A DNA stretch of 64,000 nucleotides, from positions 1 through 64,000 of the forward strand of contig JAZNPP010000034.1 in assembly GCA_045589695.1 (NCBI GenBank), written 5' to 3'. The notes beneath the pieces were generated by a model that searched no databases, was not told where the DNA came from, and saw nothing but the letters and a program-made list of their open reading frames with translations. The position numbers were made by a program, and so were the translations under genes. Origin of the DNA: HGM04593 sp045589695. GTDB lineage: Bacteria; Bacteroidota; Bacteroidia; Bacteroidales; Bacteroidaceae. Below are positions 42,435 to 52,598 of the stretch, piece by piece; within the stretch, counting starts at the first letter, position 1, and each line of letters begins with the position of its first letter.

Positions 42435-44933
42435 GTGAAAAAGGCTACAACTATAATATTATTTTCTGCGGCACTTACGCTATGCTGTTGCGGCGGCATG
42501 CAGGAACAGGTCTCTCTCTACGAGGCCGGAGTATCGCAGCAGCTCGCTCTGCGCCGCAAGAGCAGTATCGACAGCGTTGAGTACAACATCTCTTTTACTA
42601 TCCCCGACAAAAAGGAGATACCTATAGAGGGAAGCATTGAGATTGGCTTCGACATCGGCACGCCGCAAGAGATAATTCTCGACTTCAGTAATGCCGACAA
42701 TATAAAAGAGGTAACGATGAACGGCGGAAGGGCCGCATACAAGTCCGTGAACGAGCATATAATTCTGCCGAAGGCTTCGAGCAAGGGCGGCCGCAACAGC
42801 ATTAAGGTGTCGTTTGTCGCAGATGACCAGCCGCTGAACAGAAACGACGAGTTCCTGTATTCACTGCTCGTTCCCGACAGGGCACGCACGCTCTTCCCGT
42901 GCTTCGACCAGCCCGACATGAAGGCCACGTTCCTTCTCACATTGGATATTCCCGAAGAGTGGACCGCTGTTTCCAATACTACGGTAAGAGATACCTTGCG
43001 GCACGGCGGACAAAAGAGAATAATATTCAACCCGACAGAAAAGCTAAGCACCTACCTGTTCTCGTTCGTGGCGGGAGAGTTCAAAAAGGAAACATACAGC
43101 AAAGATGGACGTACCTTTTCTGCATATTACCGCGAGACCGACCCTGAGCGTATCAAACAGTTGCCTATAATCTTCGGGCAGGTGGCTCAGTCGCTCGACT
43201 GGATGGAGGAGTACACCGGTATCCCCTACCCTTTCGCTAAATACGACTTCATCATTCTTCCGGGCTTTCAGTTCGGCGGAATGGAGCATACCGGCGCCAC
43301 GCTGTATAACGACTCGCAACTGTTTCTCGGCAAGCATTCTACCCCTGACGAGGAGTTAGGACGGGCGCAGCTCATTGCGCACGAGACTGCCCACATGTGG
43401 TTCGGTGACTACGTGACAATGGAATGGTTCGACGATGTGTGGATGAAAGAGGTCTTCGCCAACTATTTCGCGATGCTCATCACCAAGCCTATGTTCCCCG
43501 AAATCAACCACAGTCTCAATTGGCTGAAAAACATTGTAACGCCCTCGCTGTCGGAAGACCGCACCAATGGCGGCACGGCTATAAGACAGCCGCTGGACAA
43601 CATGCGCAACGCCGGGCTCATATACAACAACATCATTTACGACAAGGCGCCGGTAATGCTCGAAAAGCTCGTAGAGCTTATGGGCGAAGAACCTTTCCGC
43701 AAAGGCATTCAGCAGTACTTGAAGGAGTATGCGTACGGCAATGCTTCATGGCACGACCTCATAAAAATCCTCGACGACAAGAGCGACAAGGAGATTGCCG
43801 CTTTCAGCGACACATGGGTGAACAGCAACGGCATGCCGCACTTCACCTTTGATATAAGCGGCGACACGCTGGTCATAAAGCAGAAAGACCCTTACGGCAG
43901 AGGACTGCTGTGGCGGCAGAGTTTCTCGATAACGGCCGTCGGAGAGATATACGGCGAACACGAAGTGAGCATAACAGATTCCGTCACCAGAATCACTGTC
44001 GGGAATGATACGCAATACATTATGCCCAACAGCGACGGAAAGGGATACGGCTACTTCCGCTACGACAGCAAGAGCCTTGCCTGGATGTTGCGGAATTGGC
44101 ACGCCATTAACGACGATACTAACCGTCAGTCGCAGCTGATGAACTTGCACGAATGCTTTCAGCACGGCATGATTGAGGATGCCGAATGGCTCGGCTCGCT
44201 TGTCACCGGACTTGAAAAAGAGAAAAACGCTCTTATAGCGTCCACTATATGCAACTACATCGACATGCCGTTGCAAGATGCCAAAAACCCCGCTGTCGAA
44301 AAGAGACTATTGGAACTGTCGGGCACCCACGCCATAAGTTCGTGCCGTCTGAGGCTGACACGCCTGCTTATAACGTCGGCAACATCGCAAGAGACGTGCG
44401 ACAGCCTCTACAGCATGTGGCAGCAGATGTCGCATCCCATGCTCAACGAAAACGACTACATGACACTCGCCTATGAACTTGCCGTCCGCATGCCGGACAG
44501 ACATAAAGAGATTGTCGAGACACAGCGCGACAGAATAAAAGACCCCGACAGAAGAGCGCAATTCGAATTTGTATCAACGGCTGTCACGCCCGACACTCTT
44601 GAACAGGAAAGACTTTTCCGTTCGTTGCTTGCGGCAGAAAACCGTCGCATTGAGCCCTGGGCCTTGAGAATGCTCAGCTACCTGTGCCACCCGCTGCGTG
44701 AGGAACAGGCCGTCAAATATATACGCCCGGCGCTTGAGGCCATGCGGGAGATACAACGCACGAACGATATTTTCTTCCCGCAGAGCTGGGCACGAACGCT
44801 GCTTATAGACCGCAGAAGTGATGAAGCATTGAATGCGGTCAATGAATTCCTGAAAGACAACCCCGACTACTCACCGCTGCTGAGAAGCAAGATTCTGCAC
44901 GCCGCATGGGCGCTTGAACAAAGACAGGATTGA
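42435..44933 (+). CDS. M1 family aminopeptidase, lipoprotein
   Basis: Zinc aminopeptidase of the gluzincin M1 family, 832 residues. The start is taken as GTG at 42435 because it is directly followed by a lipoprotein signal peptide (KKATTIILFSAALTLCCCGG) and lies downstream of the -7 box. The exopeptidase loop reads GGMEHTGA (GAMEN-like, with His in place of the usual Asn), and the zinc site is H316-E-T-A-H320 followed 18 residues later by E339 (VWMKEVFANY). The C-terminal half is the helical ERAP-like region. Probably faces the periplasm or surface to trim peptides. Monocistronic, ending at a terminator shared with the GH95 gene. Confidence 0.92.
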   Translation: MKKATTIILFSAALTLCCCGGMQEQVSLYEAGVSQQLALRRKSSIDSVEYNISFTIPDKKEIPIEGSIEIGFDIGTPQEIILDFSNADNIKEVTMNGGRAAYKSVNEHIILPKASSKGGRNSIKVSFVADDQPLNRNDEFLYSLLVPDRARTLFPCFDQPDMKATFLLTLDIPEEWTAVSNTTVRDTLRHGGQKRIIFNPTEKLSTYLFSFVAGEFKKETYSKDGRTFSAYYRETDPERIKQLPIIFGQVAQSLDWMEEYTGIPYPFAKYDFIILPGFQFGGMEHTGATLYNDSQLFLGKHSTPDEELGRAQLIAHETAHMWFGDYVTMEWFDDVWMKEVFANYFAMLITKPMFPEINHSLNWLKNIVTPSLSEDRTNGGTAIRQPLDNMRNAGLIYNNIIYDKAPVMLEKLVELMGEEPFRKGIQQYLKEYAYGNASWHDLIKILDDKSDKEIAAFSDTWVNSNGMPHFTFDISGDTLVIKQKDPYGRGLLWRQSFSITAVGEIYGEHEVSITDSVTRITVGNDTQYIMPNSDGKGYGYFRYDSKSLAWMLRNWHAINDDTNRQSQLMNLHECFQHGMIEDAEWLGSLVTGLEKEKNALIASTICNYIDMPLQDAKNPAVEKRLLELSGTHAISSCRLRLTRLLITSATSQETCDSLYSMWQQMSHPMLNENDYMTLAYELAVRMPDRHKEIVETQRDRIKDPDRRAQFEFVSTAVTPDTLEQERLFRSLLAAENRRIEPWALRMLSYLCHPLREEQAVKYIRPALEAMREIQRTNDIFFPQSWARTLLIDRRSDEALNAVNEFLKDNPDYSPLLRSKILHAAWALEQRQD

Positions 44934-44961
44934 AAACCAGAGACAATCAATACATACATAT

Positions 44962-45003
44962 ACAAATCAAGGTCTTCGAAGATTTTCGAAGACCTTGATT
45001 TGT
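44962..45003. terminator. Bidirectional terminator between M1 peptidase and GH95 genes
   Basis: A 19-bp perfect stem (arms 44962-44980 and 44985-45003) with a GATT loop; A- and T-runs at the base serve both convergent genes. Confidence 0.88.
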
Positions 45004-45017
45004 ATTGTTAAGACCGC

Positions 45018-48000
45018 TTACTTAGCCAATGTCTTTACACCATTCTCGATATAAATATTGTTAGCGTCCTTCGCTACGACACGACGACCGCTAAGGTCGT
45101 ATGTAACGCCATTTTGAGGAGTTGCCACAACAGGCTCAACGCTTGTCTGTTTAATAAAGTCAATCTCAACTATATCGTCCTTTTTACAAGGAATTGTAGC
45201 GATACCGTTTACATCCACTGTAACGGCAACCGCATCACCGTTTACTGTAACCAGAGCCTTTTCTATCGCCATTGCGCCAACCTTGCAACGCACCTTGAGC
45301 TCTGCGCCTGCATTGCTTACAATAGTAGCCTTCTGGCACTTGCCGTCAGCCCAATTGAAGTCTACGGTAAAGTTACCCATAGCCTTCATGCCTGTAACAT
45401 TACCGGTCTTCCATACAGCAGGAAGCGCAGGAAGGATATTAACATAACCATGAGCGCTCTGCAACAACATTTCAGCCATACCTGAGCAGACGCCGAAGTT
45501 ACCGTCAATCTGGAACGGAGCGTGGCTGTCGAACAAGTTGTAATAGATACCTCCCTGTCCCTGGTCTGTACCGTATGTTGTAGAGTGCTTCAAAGCGTTC
45601 TTTATGATGATATGAGCATGGTCGCCGTCCTGAGCGCGTGCCCAAAGATTAACCTTCCAGCCCATAGACCAGCCGGTAGCCGCGTCGCCTCGATGCTTCA
45701 GAGCATTAACCGCCGGTGTAAAGTACTCGCTCTCCGGAGTAATCTGGTCCATCGGGAACAGAGCCATCAAGTGAGATATATGACGGTGTCCTCTCTCGCC
45801 GACACTATAAGGAGAGTACTTCCACTCGCGGAGCAGCACGTCGTCTTTCTTCACGCCGTTGAAAGGATTGCCCCAAGCGCCGTCATATACTTCTGTGTGA
45901 AGGCCTTTATCTGTCTTTTCAAGATAATCGTTAAGTTTCTCAACGTCCGCAGCCGTGAGGCCGAGCTCATTCGCGCCGAGAATTTCGATCGCGTCAGCGA
46001 TGTTCTGGAACAGATAGCTTATCATCTGCTGCGCATGCGCAGTACCGTCCTCCTTCTCATTGCCGTGCTGCTCTGCGCTGAACTCGTCAGGAGCCACGTA
46101 TGTGCCGTCATAGACCTTGCGGTCCTCAATCAAACGATGGAACCAGAATTCGGCACAACTCCACATTACGGGGAACGCCTTCTTCAAGAATTCCTTATCC
46201 ATTGTATAACGGTAGTGTGTCCACAAGTGGCTTGTATACCACACGTTAGCCACGAGATAATTTGAGCCCCATGTACTCATACTGTTGTAGAGAGAAGACT
46301 CTGTCAATACACTCCAGCCATAACCGTTATTGTACTGCTGTCCTACCTTCTTCCAGCCTTCGCTCTGCGCGCCGCGGATGATGAAGTTCACAAACGGTTT
46401 GTGGAGGTCGCTGAGGTTAGTGATCTCGGTCGGCCAATAGTTCATCTGAATGTTGATATTTGTATGAATGTCAGAGTTCCACGGAGAATCGGCAGCCTTG
46501 TCGTTCCAGATGCCCTGGAGGTTGTTAGGAGCAGCTATTGGCTTGCGGTTAGAGCTGATAGCCAAGTAACGTCCGTAATGGAAATACAGCTGCTCAAGGA
46601 ACAGATGGTCGTTATCGGTGCTGTTAGCACTGCCGTTGTTAGGATAGTACTTATCCACAAGCGCCTTTGTATCAACCGTCGGGGTCTTGAGACCAAGGTC
46701 GAATGTCATGCGCTTTGTGATAGCGGTGAAATCGGCAATATGGTCAGCCTCTATAGCTTTGTAACCCTTTTCGATAGCAGCCTCAATCTCAGCCTTCACA
46801 CGATTGTCTACATCGGCAGATGTTTCTGATGTAAAGTAATTGTTGAGAACTTCCATGTCACCGTTGAAGTTTGTAGCGCCCTTCAGATAGAATGTAACCT
46901 CAGAAGCGTTCTCTACATTAATGCCGTTTCCTGAAGATGTGATTACGGCATTATCGTCGGCAAGCACATGCAGACGGGCTGCGAAATTAACCGATGTCAA
47001 AGAGCCCTTGAATGCAGCCGTGTTGTTTTCATAAACCACATTGTCGAAAGCAAGCTCCATTTCCGGTTGAAGTTTGAACAGCAAATCAAGTTTATCCTCG
47101 CCCTCAACCTTGTATTGTCCAACGATTACCTGGTCAGGAGCCGAACTGAAATATTTGCGTACATACTTAGTTCCTTTTGCGTTCTTGAATTCTACGCCGG
47201 CAATACCTTCTTCAATATCAAGGTAACGGACATAGTCGGTTACACCGGCATCTATTGACACGTCGTTATTCTTGATAAACAATGAACCGAAGTTCATGTA
47301 TGTACGCTCTCCGCCACCAGCGCCAATCTTGTTTGACTCACCGCTCCATAGAGTCTTTTCGTTGAACTGAAGTTCCTCTTTATATACGCCGCCGAATACC
47401 ATACAGCCAAGCTCGCCGTTTCCGAGAGGCAACGCATATTCCATCCATGGATTGCCAACACCGGATGCCATTGCCGATGTCTTATACCACAATGTGTTAG
47501 GATTCTTTGGAGAATATGATGCGACACCGGCTATCATAGAAGCCTGAAGTTCCTCTTGAATCTCAACAGTGAATTCATCTGGATAAGATGTATAATCAGT
47601 CTCAACCAAGAAGAATTTGCTGCCTTGGTCGCCATTCGCAGCCTCAGGACTGTTCCAGATTGCAAGATGACCGCCACCGTCATCACGACGGTTCCAATAC
47701 TCGTTGTCTGTGCCGGCTTTCTTTATATAGCTCGGCTCCTTTCCGGTAAAATCAATCGTACCATCGAACCTTGTAACATACGAAGCCGAAGACGGGGCAA
47801 CCATTGTCGCGCGAGCGGCAGCATCGCTTCCGGTCATTCCAAGCACCTTTGACAGACCTGTAGAGAAATTATAAACCTTGTAGGCAGAGCCGTCAGCGAC
47901 AAAAGTCCAAAGAGCCTTATTATCACGAGGAACACTTGTAGTAGTAAGCAAAAGATTCGCTCCGCTAAGATAATCCGAATTAAGACTCATATAACCGCCC

Positions 48001-48731
48001 TTGCCGTTTTTGATTGTATAGAACTTTGTTCCTTCGTCGAAATAGCTTACATAAACTGTCGTACCGTCTATATTTACTGACGCTATTTTATTTTCTACGG
48101 CAGCGGCCTTAAGATTGGTTTTCTTAAGGACTGTCTCGCTTTTTAAAGAGGCGCCGTCCATATACCTTTGCCCATTATACACGACACCGGCCCCGGCATT
48201 ATCAGTTCCGAGTACCTCTACAGTGAATTCCGAAACCGGAGCGACGCCCTCTTCAATAATATAACAATTACCCTCATCCGTAGTTGTGAAATAATTTACG
48301 ACAATTCCCGCATCCATCTGACCCGATATCTGAGAGTTCATACCATTTCCGCCTAAAGTCAGTTTCCACGGATAGTTTCCTCCTACTTTAGTCAAAGACA
48401 AGGCTGCAGAAGGAGTCGCTTCATACTTACCGTTTGAACCTACGTACTTTCCGGCACCCAAACTATAAAGATAGTAATTCGCTCCTTGCTTTTCTATACG
48501 GAACAAATGGTCCGGATTTGTGTTGTCACGCGTTACGGTTCCAACTTTCTTGCCGGTACTTCCGCAGATTTCTGCTGGCACAGCATCACTATACAACAAG
48601 AAACAACGCGCGCTGCGCAATGTGTAAACCTTGTCATTGCTCAACTGTGAGAGATCGGTCACCGCTGTCTGCGCTTGTGCTGCAAAGGCCATACACAAGA
48701 AAGAGACAAGCATTAGATAAATCTTTTTCAT
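45018..48731 (-). CDS. GH95 family glycoside hydrolase with long N-terminal extension
   Basis: Secreted 1237-residue enzyme; GH95 members are inverting alpha-L-fucosidases or alpha-L-galactosidases. After the signal peptide (YLMLVSFLCMAFAAQA) come about 390 residues with two repeats that look like beta-trefoil or similar carbohydrate-binding modules (FRIEKQGANYYLYSLGAGKY; WTFVADGSAYKVYNFSTG). The GH95 domain starts near residue 412 (LWYKTSAMASG...PLGNGELGCMVFGG; LQFNEKTLWSGES) and contains NLQGIWNDKAADSPW with HTNINIQMNYWP and GHRHISHLMALFP, which hold the family's active-site residues. It ends with a YDLSGRRVV...NGVKTLAK sorting-type tail. Monocistronic with a consensus promoter. Confidence 0.9.
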   Translation of the reverse strand: MKKIYLMLVSFLCMAFAAQAQTAVTDLSQLSNDKVYTLRSARCFLLYSDAVPAEICGSTGKKVGTVTRDNTNPDHLFRIEKQGANYYLYSLGAGKYVGSNGKYEATPSAALSLTKVGGNYPWKLTLGGNGMNSQISGQMDAGIVVNYFTTTDEGNCYIIEEGVAPVSEFTVEVLGTDNAGAGVVYNGQRYMDGASLKSETVLKKTNLKAAAVENKIASVNIDGTTVYVSYFDEGTKFYTIKNGKGGYMSLNSDYLSGANLLLTTTSVPRDNKALWTFVADGSAYKVYNFSTGLSKVLGMTGSDAAARATMVAPSSASYVTRFDGTIDFTGKEPSYIKKAGTDNEYWNRRDDGGGHLAIWNSPEAANGDQGSKFFLVETDYTSYPDEFTVEIQEELQASMIAGVASYSPKNPNTLWYKTSAMASGVGNPWMEYALPLGNGELGCMVFGGVYKEELQFNEKTLWSGESNKIGAGGGERTYMNFGSLFIKNNDVSIDAGVTDYVRYLDIEEGIAGVEFKNAKGTKYVRKYFSSAPDQVIVGQYKVEGEDKLDLLFKLQPEMELAFDNVVYENNTAAFKGSLTSVNFAARLHVLADDNAVITSSGNGINVENASEVTFYLKGATNFNGDMEVLNNYFTSETSADVDNRVKAEIEAAIEKGYKAIEADHIADFTAITKRMTFDLGLKTPTVDTKALVDKYYPNNGSANSTDNDHLFLEQLYFHYGRYLAISSNRKPIAAPNNLQGIWNDKAADSPWNSDIHTNINIQMNYWPTEITNLSDLHKPFVNFIIRGAQSEGWKKVGQQYNNGYGWSVLTESSLYNSMSTWGSNYLVANVWYTSHLWTHYRYTMDKEFLKKAFPVMWSCAEFWFHRLIEDRKVYDGTYVAPDEFSAEQHGNEKEDGTAHAQQMISYLFQNIADAIEILGANELGLTAADVEKLNDYLEKTDKGLHTEVYDGAWGNPFNGVKKDDVLLREWKYSPYSVGERGHRHISHLMALFPMDQITPESEYFTPAVNALKHRGDAATGWSMGWKVNLWARAQDGDHAHIIIKNALKHSTTYGTDQGQGGIYYNLFDSHAPFQIDGNFGVCSGMAEMLLQSAHGYVNILPALPAVWKTGNVTGMKAMGNFTVDFNWADGKCQKATIVSNAGAELKVRCKVGAMAIEKALVTVNGDAVAVTVDVNGIATIPCKKDDIVEIDFIKQTSVEPVVATPQNGVTYDLSGRRVVAKDANNIYIENGVKTLAK

Positions 48732-48810
48732 TGTAATGATTTTAAATTGTTAGTATTAAGTTTTTATATCGTTTCAAAAAATGCGATACAATACGCCAAT
48801 TTTAACTTAG

Positions 48811-48842
48811 CAAAAGTATATTATTATATTCATAAAAGCAAA
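48811..48842 (-). promoter_or_regulatory. Promoter of the GH95 gene
   Basis: Minus-strand TTTG (48839-48842), 20-bp spacer, TACTTTTG (48811-48818); leader about 75 nt. Confidence 0.85.
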
Positions 48843-48869
48843 TTTATACATTATTAAATCACATTAAAG

Positions 48870-48907
48870 CATTCGAGGCATACACCATACGATGTATGCC
48901 TCGAATG
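48870..48907 (-). terminator. Terminator hairpin after the FprA gene
   Basis: 15-bp perfect stem CATTCGAGGCATACA and complement with an 8-base loop, 17 bp after the FprA stop; the T-tract is weak (CTTTAAT). Confidence 0.65.
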
Positions 48908-48923
48908 AACGCCGGGAAATAAT

Positions 48924-50078
48924 TTACAACAACGCTTCCGCCAACCGCTCAAGAGCCGGAATGTCTTCGTCCTTCATTCGTGAACGTATCGTTACCATAG
49001 GCTCCGATATCGTGACGTTCTTCATGCCTTCGAGCATCGTGCGCATTACACGCCCTGCAGTAGGAGCCCAAGAACCGTTTTCGACGATGGCGACTTTGCG
49101 GTTCTGGTAGTTCTTCATTTTGAGGTGGTGCAGGAAGTCATGCATAGGAGGGAACACGTCGGCATCGTACGAAGCGGCACATACAACCATGCGGCTGTAA
49201 CGGAACGCATCCTCGACAGCTTCAGCCATGTCGCAGCGCGAAAGGTCTGTCACCGCGACTTTAGGAGCCCCTTTCTCACGCAGAATAGCGGCAAGCCTTT
49301 CAGCTACGGCAGCCGTTCCGCCATGAATTGAAGCGTATGCGACAAAAACGCCCTCCGTTTCGGGCTCGTATTTGCTCCATGTATCGTACAAACCAATATA
49401 ATGGCCAAGATTTTCCTTAAGCACAGGTCCATGCAACGGGCATATCGCCTCTATTTCGAGCCCTGCTGTCTTTTTCAAGAGCGCCTGCACCTGCATACCG
49501 TACTTTCCGCATATATTGAAATAATAACGGCGCGCCTCGCAGTCCCAACTGCCGCCGTTGCGCAAAGCCCCGAACTTGCCGAACGCATCGGCCGAGAAAA
49601 GTACCTTCTCGCTCTGTTCATAGCTTACCATAACTTCGGGCCAATGTACCATAGGCGCAGTAAAGAACTGCAGCACATGTTTTCCGAGAGAGAGCGTGTC
49701 TCCCTCCTTGACAGCCATAAGATTGGCATCAATGTTCATGCCTGGAAAGAATTGGGGAGCCATTTGAACAGCCTTTGCAGTCGCTACCACTTTAATAGCG
49801 GGGAAACGTTCTATCACCTCTGCAATGAGAGCCGCATGGTCGGGCTCAAGATGCTGTACGACAAGATAGTCGGGAGTGCGGCCGGCAAGAGCCTCCTCGA
49901 CATTGTTCCACCACTCGCGCCCTTTACGTTTGTCGGCAGTATCCATAATGGCTATTCTATCGTCAAGAATTACGTATGAGTTATACGCCATTCCGTCGGG
50001 AACGATATATTGGCTTTCGAAAAGGTCGAGGTCAAGATCATCGACACCTACATATTTGATTGAAGATGTTATTTCCAT
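48924..50078 (-). CDS. FprA-family A-type flavoprotein (flavodiiron protein)
   Basis: Reduces O2 to water and/or NO to N2O in anaerobes. N-terminal beta-lactamase-like di-iron domain with ligands H76-x-E78-x-D80-H81 (VVQHLEPDHAAL), H in PMVHWPEVM, D in LFSADAFGKFG and ICPLHGPV; C-terminal flavodoxin domain with the FMN loop VAYASIHGGTAAVA and CAASYDADVFPPM. 384 residues, standard class A. It is the last gene of a four-gene operon behind a TonB receptor, lipoprotein and DUF4091 hydrolase, an unusual partnership, and close to rubrerythrin. Rubredoxin-type electron donors are not encoded nearby. Confidence 0.94.
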   Translation of the reverse strand: MEITSSIKYVGVDDLDLDLFESQYIVPDGMAYNSYVILDDRIAIMDTADKRKGREWWNNVEEALAGRTPDYLVVQHLEPDHAALIAEVIERFPAIKVVATAKAVQMAPQFFPGMNIDANLMAVKEGDTLSLGKHVLQFFTAPMVHWPEVMVSYEQSEKVLFSADAFGKFGALRNGGSWDCEARRYYFNICGKYGMQVQALLKKTAGLEIEAICPLHGPVLKENLGHYIGLYDTWSKYEPETEGVFVAYASIHGGTAAVAERLAAILREKGAPKVAVTDLSRCDMAEAVEDAFRYSRMVVCAASYDADVFPPMHDFLHHLKMKNYQNRKVAIVENGSWAPTAGRVMRTMLEGMKNVTISEPMVTIRSRMKDEDIPALERLAEALL

Positions 50079-50105
50079 AGTATTCCTTTATTTTGTTTTT
50101 ATCAT

Positions 50106-51779
50106 CTATTTCATTCTGTTCAGCCCGTCGCGGAAAGCGTTCACCATTTTTTCACTGTCAGTTTCTATCTTTTCAAGTTTTATTGTACCGAGCTGTTTCT
50201 CAAGTTCCTTCACACGCCTTGCATCACCTTTAGCCTTCGCTTCGGCAAGCAGTATCTTGTACTTTTCGAACTGCTGTATTCCCTGAACAAGACGTTCCCA
50301 ACGTATTGAGCTTATACTGAACGGGTAAACGACATATGTATCGCCCGCCGGCCATGCTGTAAAGCGTGAATCCCTCTCCGGGTCGATTGTCCAGCTGTTG
50401 TATGCCCAACGCAGGTAGCCGTCAAGATCTTTGGCAAGAGCTTCAAGAGCGATGAATTCAGCGTCTGAAGGCGCAGTAAAGGTGAAAAGGTTAGGATATT
50501 CCGCACTGCAGCAAGTATAGTATGTTGAGACTTTTCCTTGCGCCCTGCGCTCTGCTATAAGCTGCGGCGTGTATGCGCCGTATGCGAAGATATCGAGACA
50601 GTAATCGCTTATGTCGGGCTCAATTTCGGGATGATAGTTGCCCGCCATTGATATTTTCATTCCCGGAGCATACTCCTTTATTACCTTTATCGCAGCTTGC
50701 ATCTGTTGGAGACTGCGTTCGTCCATTGAGATAAAGGTTTTTTCGAACCACCCTTTCTCTTTGAGATGCTTGGCGAAAGCGCTCAGCATTCCTCCCCAGA
50801 ACTGCGCATAAGAATCCTCTCCCGGAGCGCAATCGATATATTTATGCGAGTGCGTAGCCTGATCATAATAGCGGAACGAGAGCTTCCAGGGTATCATCGA
50901 GAAGCAGGTTATCTCCTTGTCTATGCCGCACTCCATCATGAATTCCACCCAACGGTCAAAGATTGTGAAATCGTACCACCATGTACCGTCGGCCTTGCGT
51001 ACCCATGTCACCATGCTGCCGAACGGGTCATACGTCTGCCCGTCCCAGGGGCGGTCGATGAGCGTGGCCGTTATCGCCTTTTGGCCGGCAGCCGCCAGCT
51101 TGAGCATGTAAGGACGCAGGGCGTTGAAATGTTCTTTGCTCCAGGGCTCTACATCATGGACTCGCGCTACGGCATACGGGTTCTGCCACAGGTCGAGGTG
51201 GAAGCCCCACTCCTTTGGAACCGGAAGCGTACGGGCAAGCACCTTTACCGTATAATTGTATTTTGTCTTTTTGCCCTCGCATACAAGTTCCACATAGCCT
51301 TTGTATGTACCGGGGTCCGCATCCTGCGGCACATGTACCGTGAGCCAAAGACCCCGACAGCCGTTCGCAGGCACCACTGCTGGATTGTCGTTCGTTATTC
51401 GGTCGGCAACGAGGTTTTCGCCATAGGCATCGACTTCGTGCTTGCCGCACCCTGTGAACTTGTCAGTAATCACAGGCTGCACAAAGCCGCCTACGACATT
51501 TGCCGCAGGGATAACGCTCTTACCGCATTTCAGTTCACTAAAACGGTAATAGACCTCCTTGTCGGCAGACAGGTCTCCTTTACGGTTCAAGACAAGCAAT
51601 TGCAAGTTTACACGCTCGCCGCGCCATGCGGCAACGCTGTTTACCGACACATCCGACACATCGGCGTCGGCTGCCGTCGGGTAACGTTCGTCTATGCTGC
51701 CCCAACGCGCGTTCAGTTGCGGCGTTGCCGTTATTGCGGACATCACGAACAGAGATATTGCAAGAATTCTTTTCATCAC
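50106..51779 (-). CDS. DUF4091 protein, GH123-like glycosidase
   Basis: 557-residue secreted protein with signal peptide (KRILAISLFVMSAITATPQ). N-terminal beta-sandwich region (residues about 25-190: AWRGERVNLQLLVLN...GTYKGYVEL) followed by a TIM-barrel-like domain ending in DUF4091 (LRWAYNSWTIDPERDSRFT). An Asp-Glu pair D353-E354 (FISMDERSL) corresponds to the catalytic dyad of GH123 beta-N-acetylgalactosaminidases, which use substrate-assisted catalysis. That makes an exo-hexosaminidase likely but not certain. Gap of 12 bp from the lipoprotein gene and 27 bp to fprA: one operon. Confidence 0.8.
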   Translation of the reverse strand: MMKRILAISLFVMSAITATPQLNARWGSIDERYPTAADADVSDVSVNSVAAWRGERVNLQLLVLNRKGDLSADKEVYYRFSELKCGKSVIPAANVVGGFVQPVITDKFTGCGKHEVDAYGENLVADRITNDNPAVVPANGCRGLWLTVHVPQDADPGTYKGYVELVCEGKKTKYNYTVKVLARTLPVPKEWGFHLDLWQNPYAVARVHDVEPWSKEHFNALRPYMLKLAAAGQKAITATLIDRPWDGQTYDPFGSMVTWVRKADGTWWYDFTIFDRWVEFMMECGIDKEITCFSMIPWKLSFRYYDQATHSHKYIDCAPGEDSYAQFWGGMLSAFAKHLKEKGWFEKTFISMDERSLQQMQAAIKVIKEYAPGMKISMAGNYHPEIEPDISDYCLDIFAYGAYTPQLIAERRAQGKVSTYYTCCSAEYPNLFTFTAPSDAEFIALEALAKDLDGYLRWAYNSWTIDPERDSRFTAWPAGDTYVVYPFSISSIRWERLVQGIQQFEKYKILLAEAKAKGDARRVKELEKQLGTIKLEKIETDSEKMVNAFRDGLNRMK

Positions 51780-51791
51780 GCTTTTATTTTA

Positions 51792-52589
51792 TCAATCGTT
51801 TTTCTTTTCTCCTGTAAAAGAAAACTCTTTGCCCGCACGAGACGGCTTAAGGTCATCGGCCATCTTCGCATAGAGCCAAAGCTTTCCCTGGGTTACTCCA
51901 CCATAAATCTCGCCGAACTTATAAGCCGGCTTAGGGTCGGGTTCTTTATTTATGTACGGTACCGCATTCTTTGCCGAGAATTGAAGGTCGTACAAGCTCG
52001 TGCAAGGTATATCCTTCAGAATTATATCGACCGTAACAGGCATCAGCACCGCAAATTTAATATTATTGAAGAAAATTTCAACAGTAGACGCGAACACATT
52101 TTCGGTCAATGAAATTTCGGCCGTTCTCCTATAGCCATCGACATCCAAAGTGCCTACGTAGGTTGCCGACACGTCATTTGTAAATACCAGTTCGCCTTGA
52201 GGCATCTGCATTTTGACTATAAACTTCGCTCCGTCGAGTTTGCCTTCAACCAAAGAGATCCTCAACGCCTCGCATGCGCTGTCGCCCACGACAGGCAATA
52301 CATCGACGCCACTAAGAAGGTAGCCGTATCCGTCGGCTATGGGGCTCAGCCCTTCAACCCTGACACCCTCAAGCGGCAGAACCGTCTGCCGCTCAGTGCC
52401 GTATATAGTAACGACGCCTTCAGCCCTGTTTATCTTCAATTCGCACCTGACATCATGCGATATTATACTGTCGTTCAGCAAAAGATTACCCGTAAAAGAC
52501 GTATCGACCTTATCCAACAGTTCAGGTTCATTGTCGCACGAAGCGAAGAGAGACACCGCAAAAATCAACAACAAAAAAATCTTTCTCAT
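51792..52589 (-). CDS. Calycin-like lipoprotein
   Basis: 265-residue lipoprotein with lipobox LFASC (Cys18) followed by DNEPE, which resembles Bacteroidales surface-export signals. The body is all beta and appears to contain two related halves (FTGNLLLNDSIISHDVRC... and YVGTLDVDGYRRTAEIS...), consistent with the calycin-like domain seen in Bacteroidales lipoproteins encoded beside TonB receptors. Probably a surface binding partner for the receptor gene 9 bp upstream; ligand unknown. Confidence 0.65.
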   Translation of the reverse strand: MRKIFLLLIFAVSLFASCDNEPELLDKVDTSFTGNLLLNDSIISHDVRCELKINRAEGVVTIYGTERQTVLPLEGVRVEGLSPIADGYGYLLSGVDVLPVVGDSACEALRISLVEGKLDGAKFIVKMQMPQGELVFTNDVSATYVGTLDVDGYRRTAEISLTENVFASTVEIFFNNIKFAVLMPVTVDIILKDIPCTSLYDLQFSAKNAVPYINKEPDPKPAYKFGEIYGGVTQGKLWLYAKMADDLKPSRAGKEFSFTGEKKND

Positions 52590-52598
52590 ACTTTCTTT

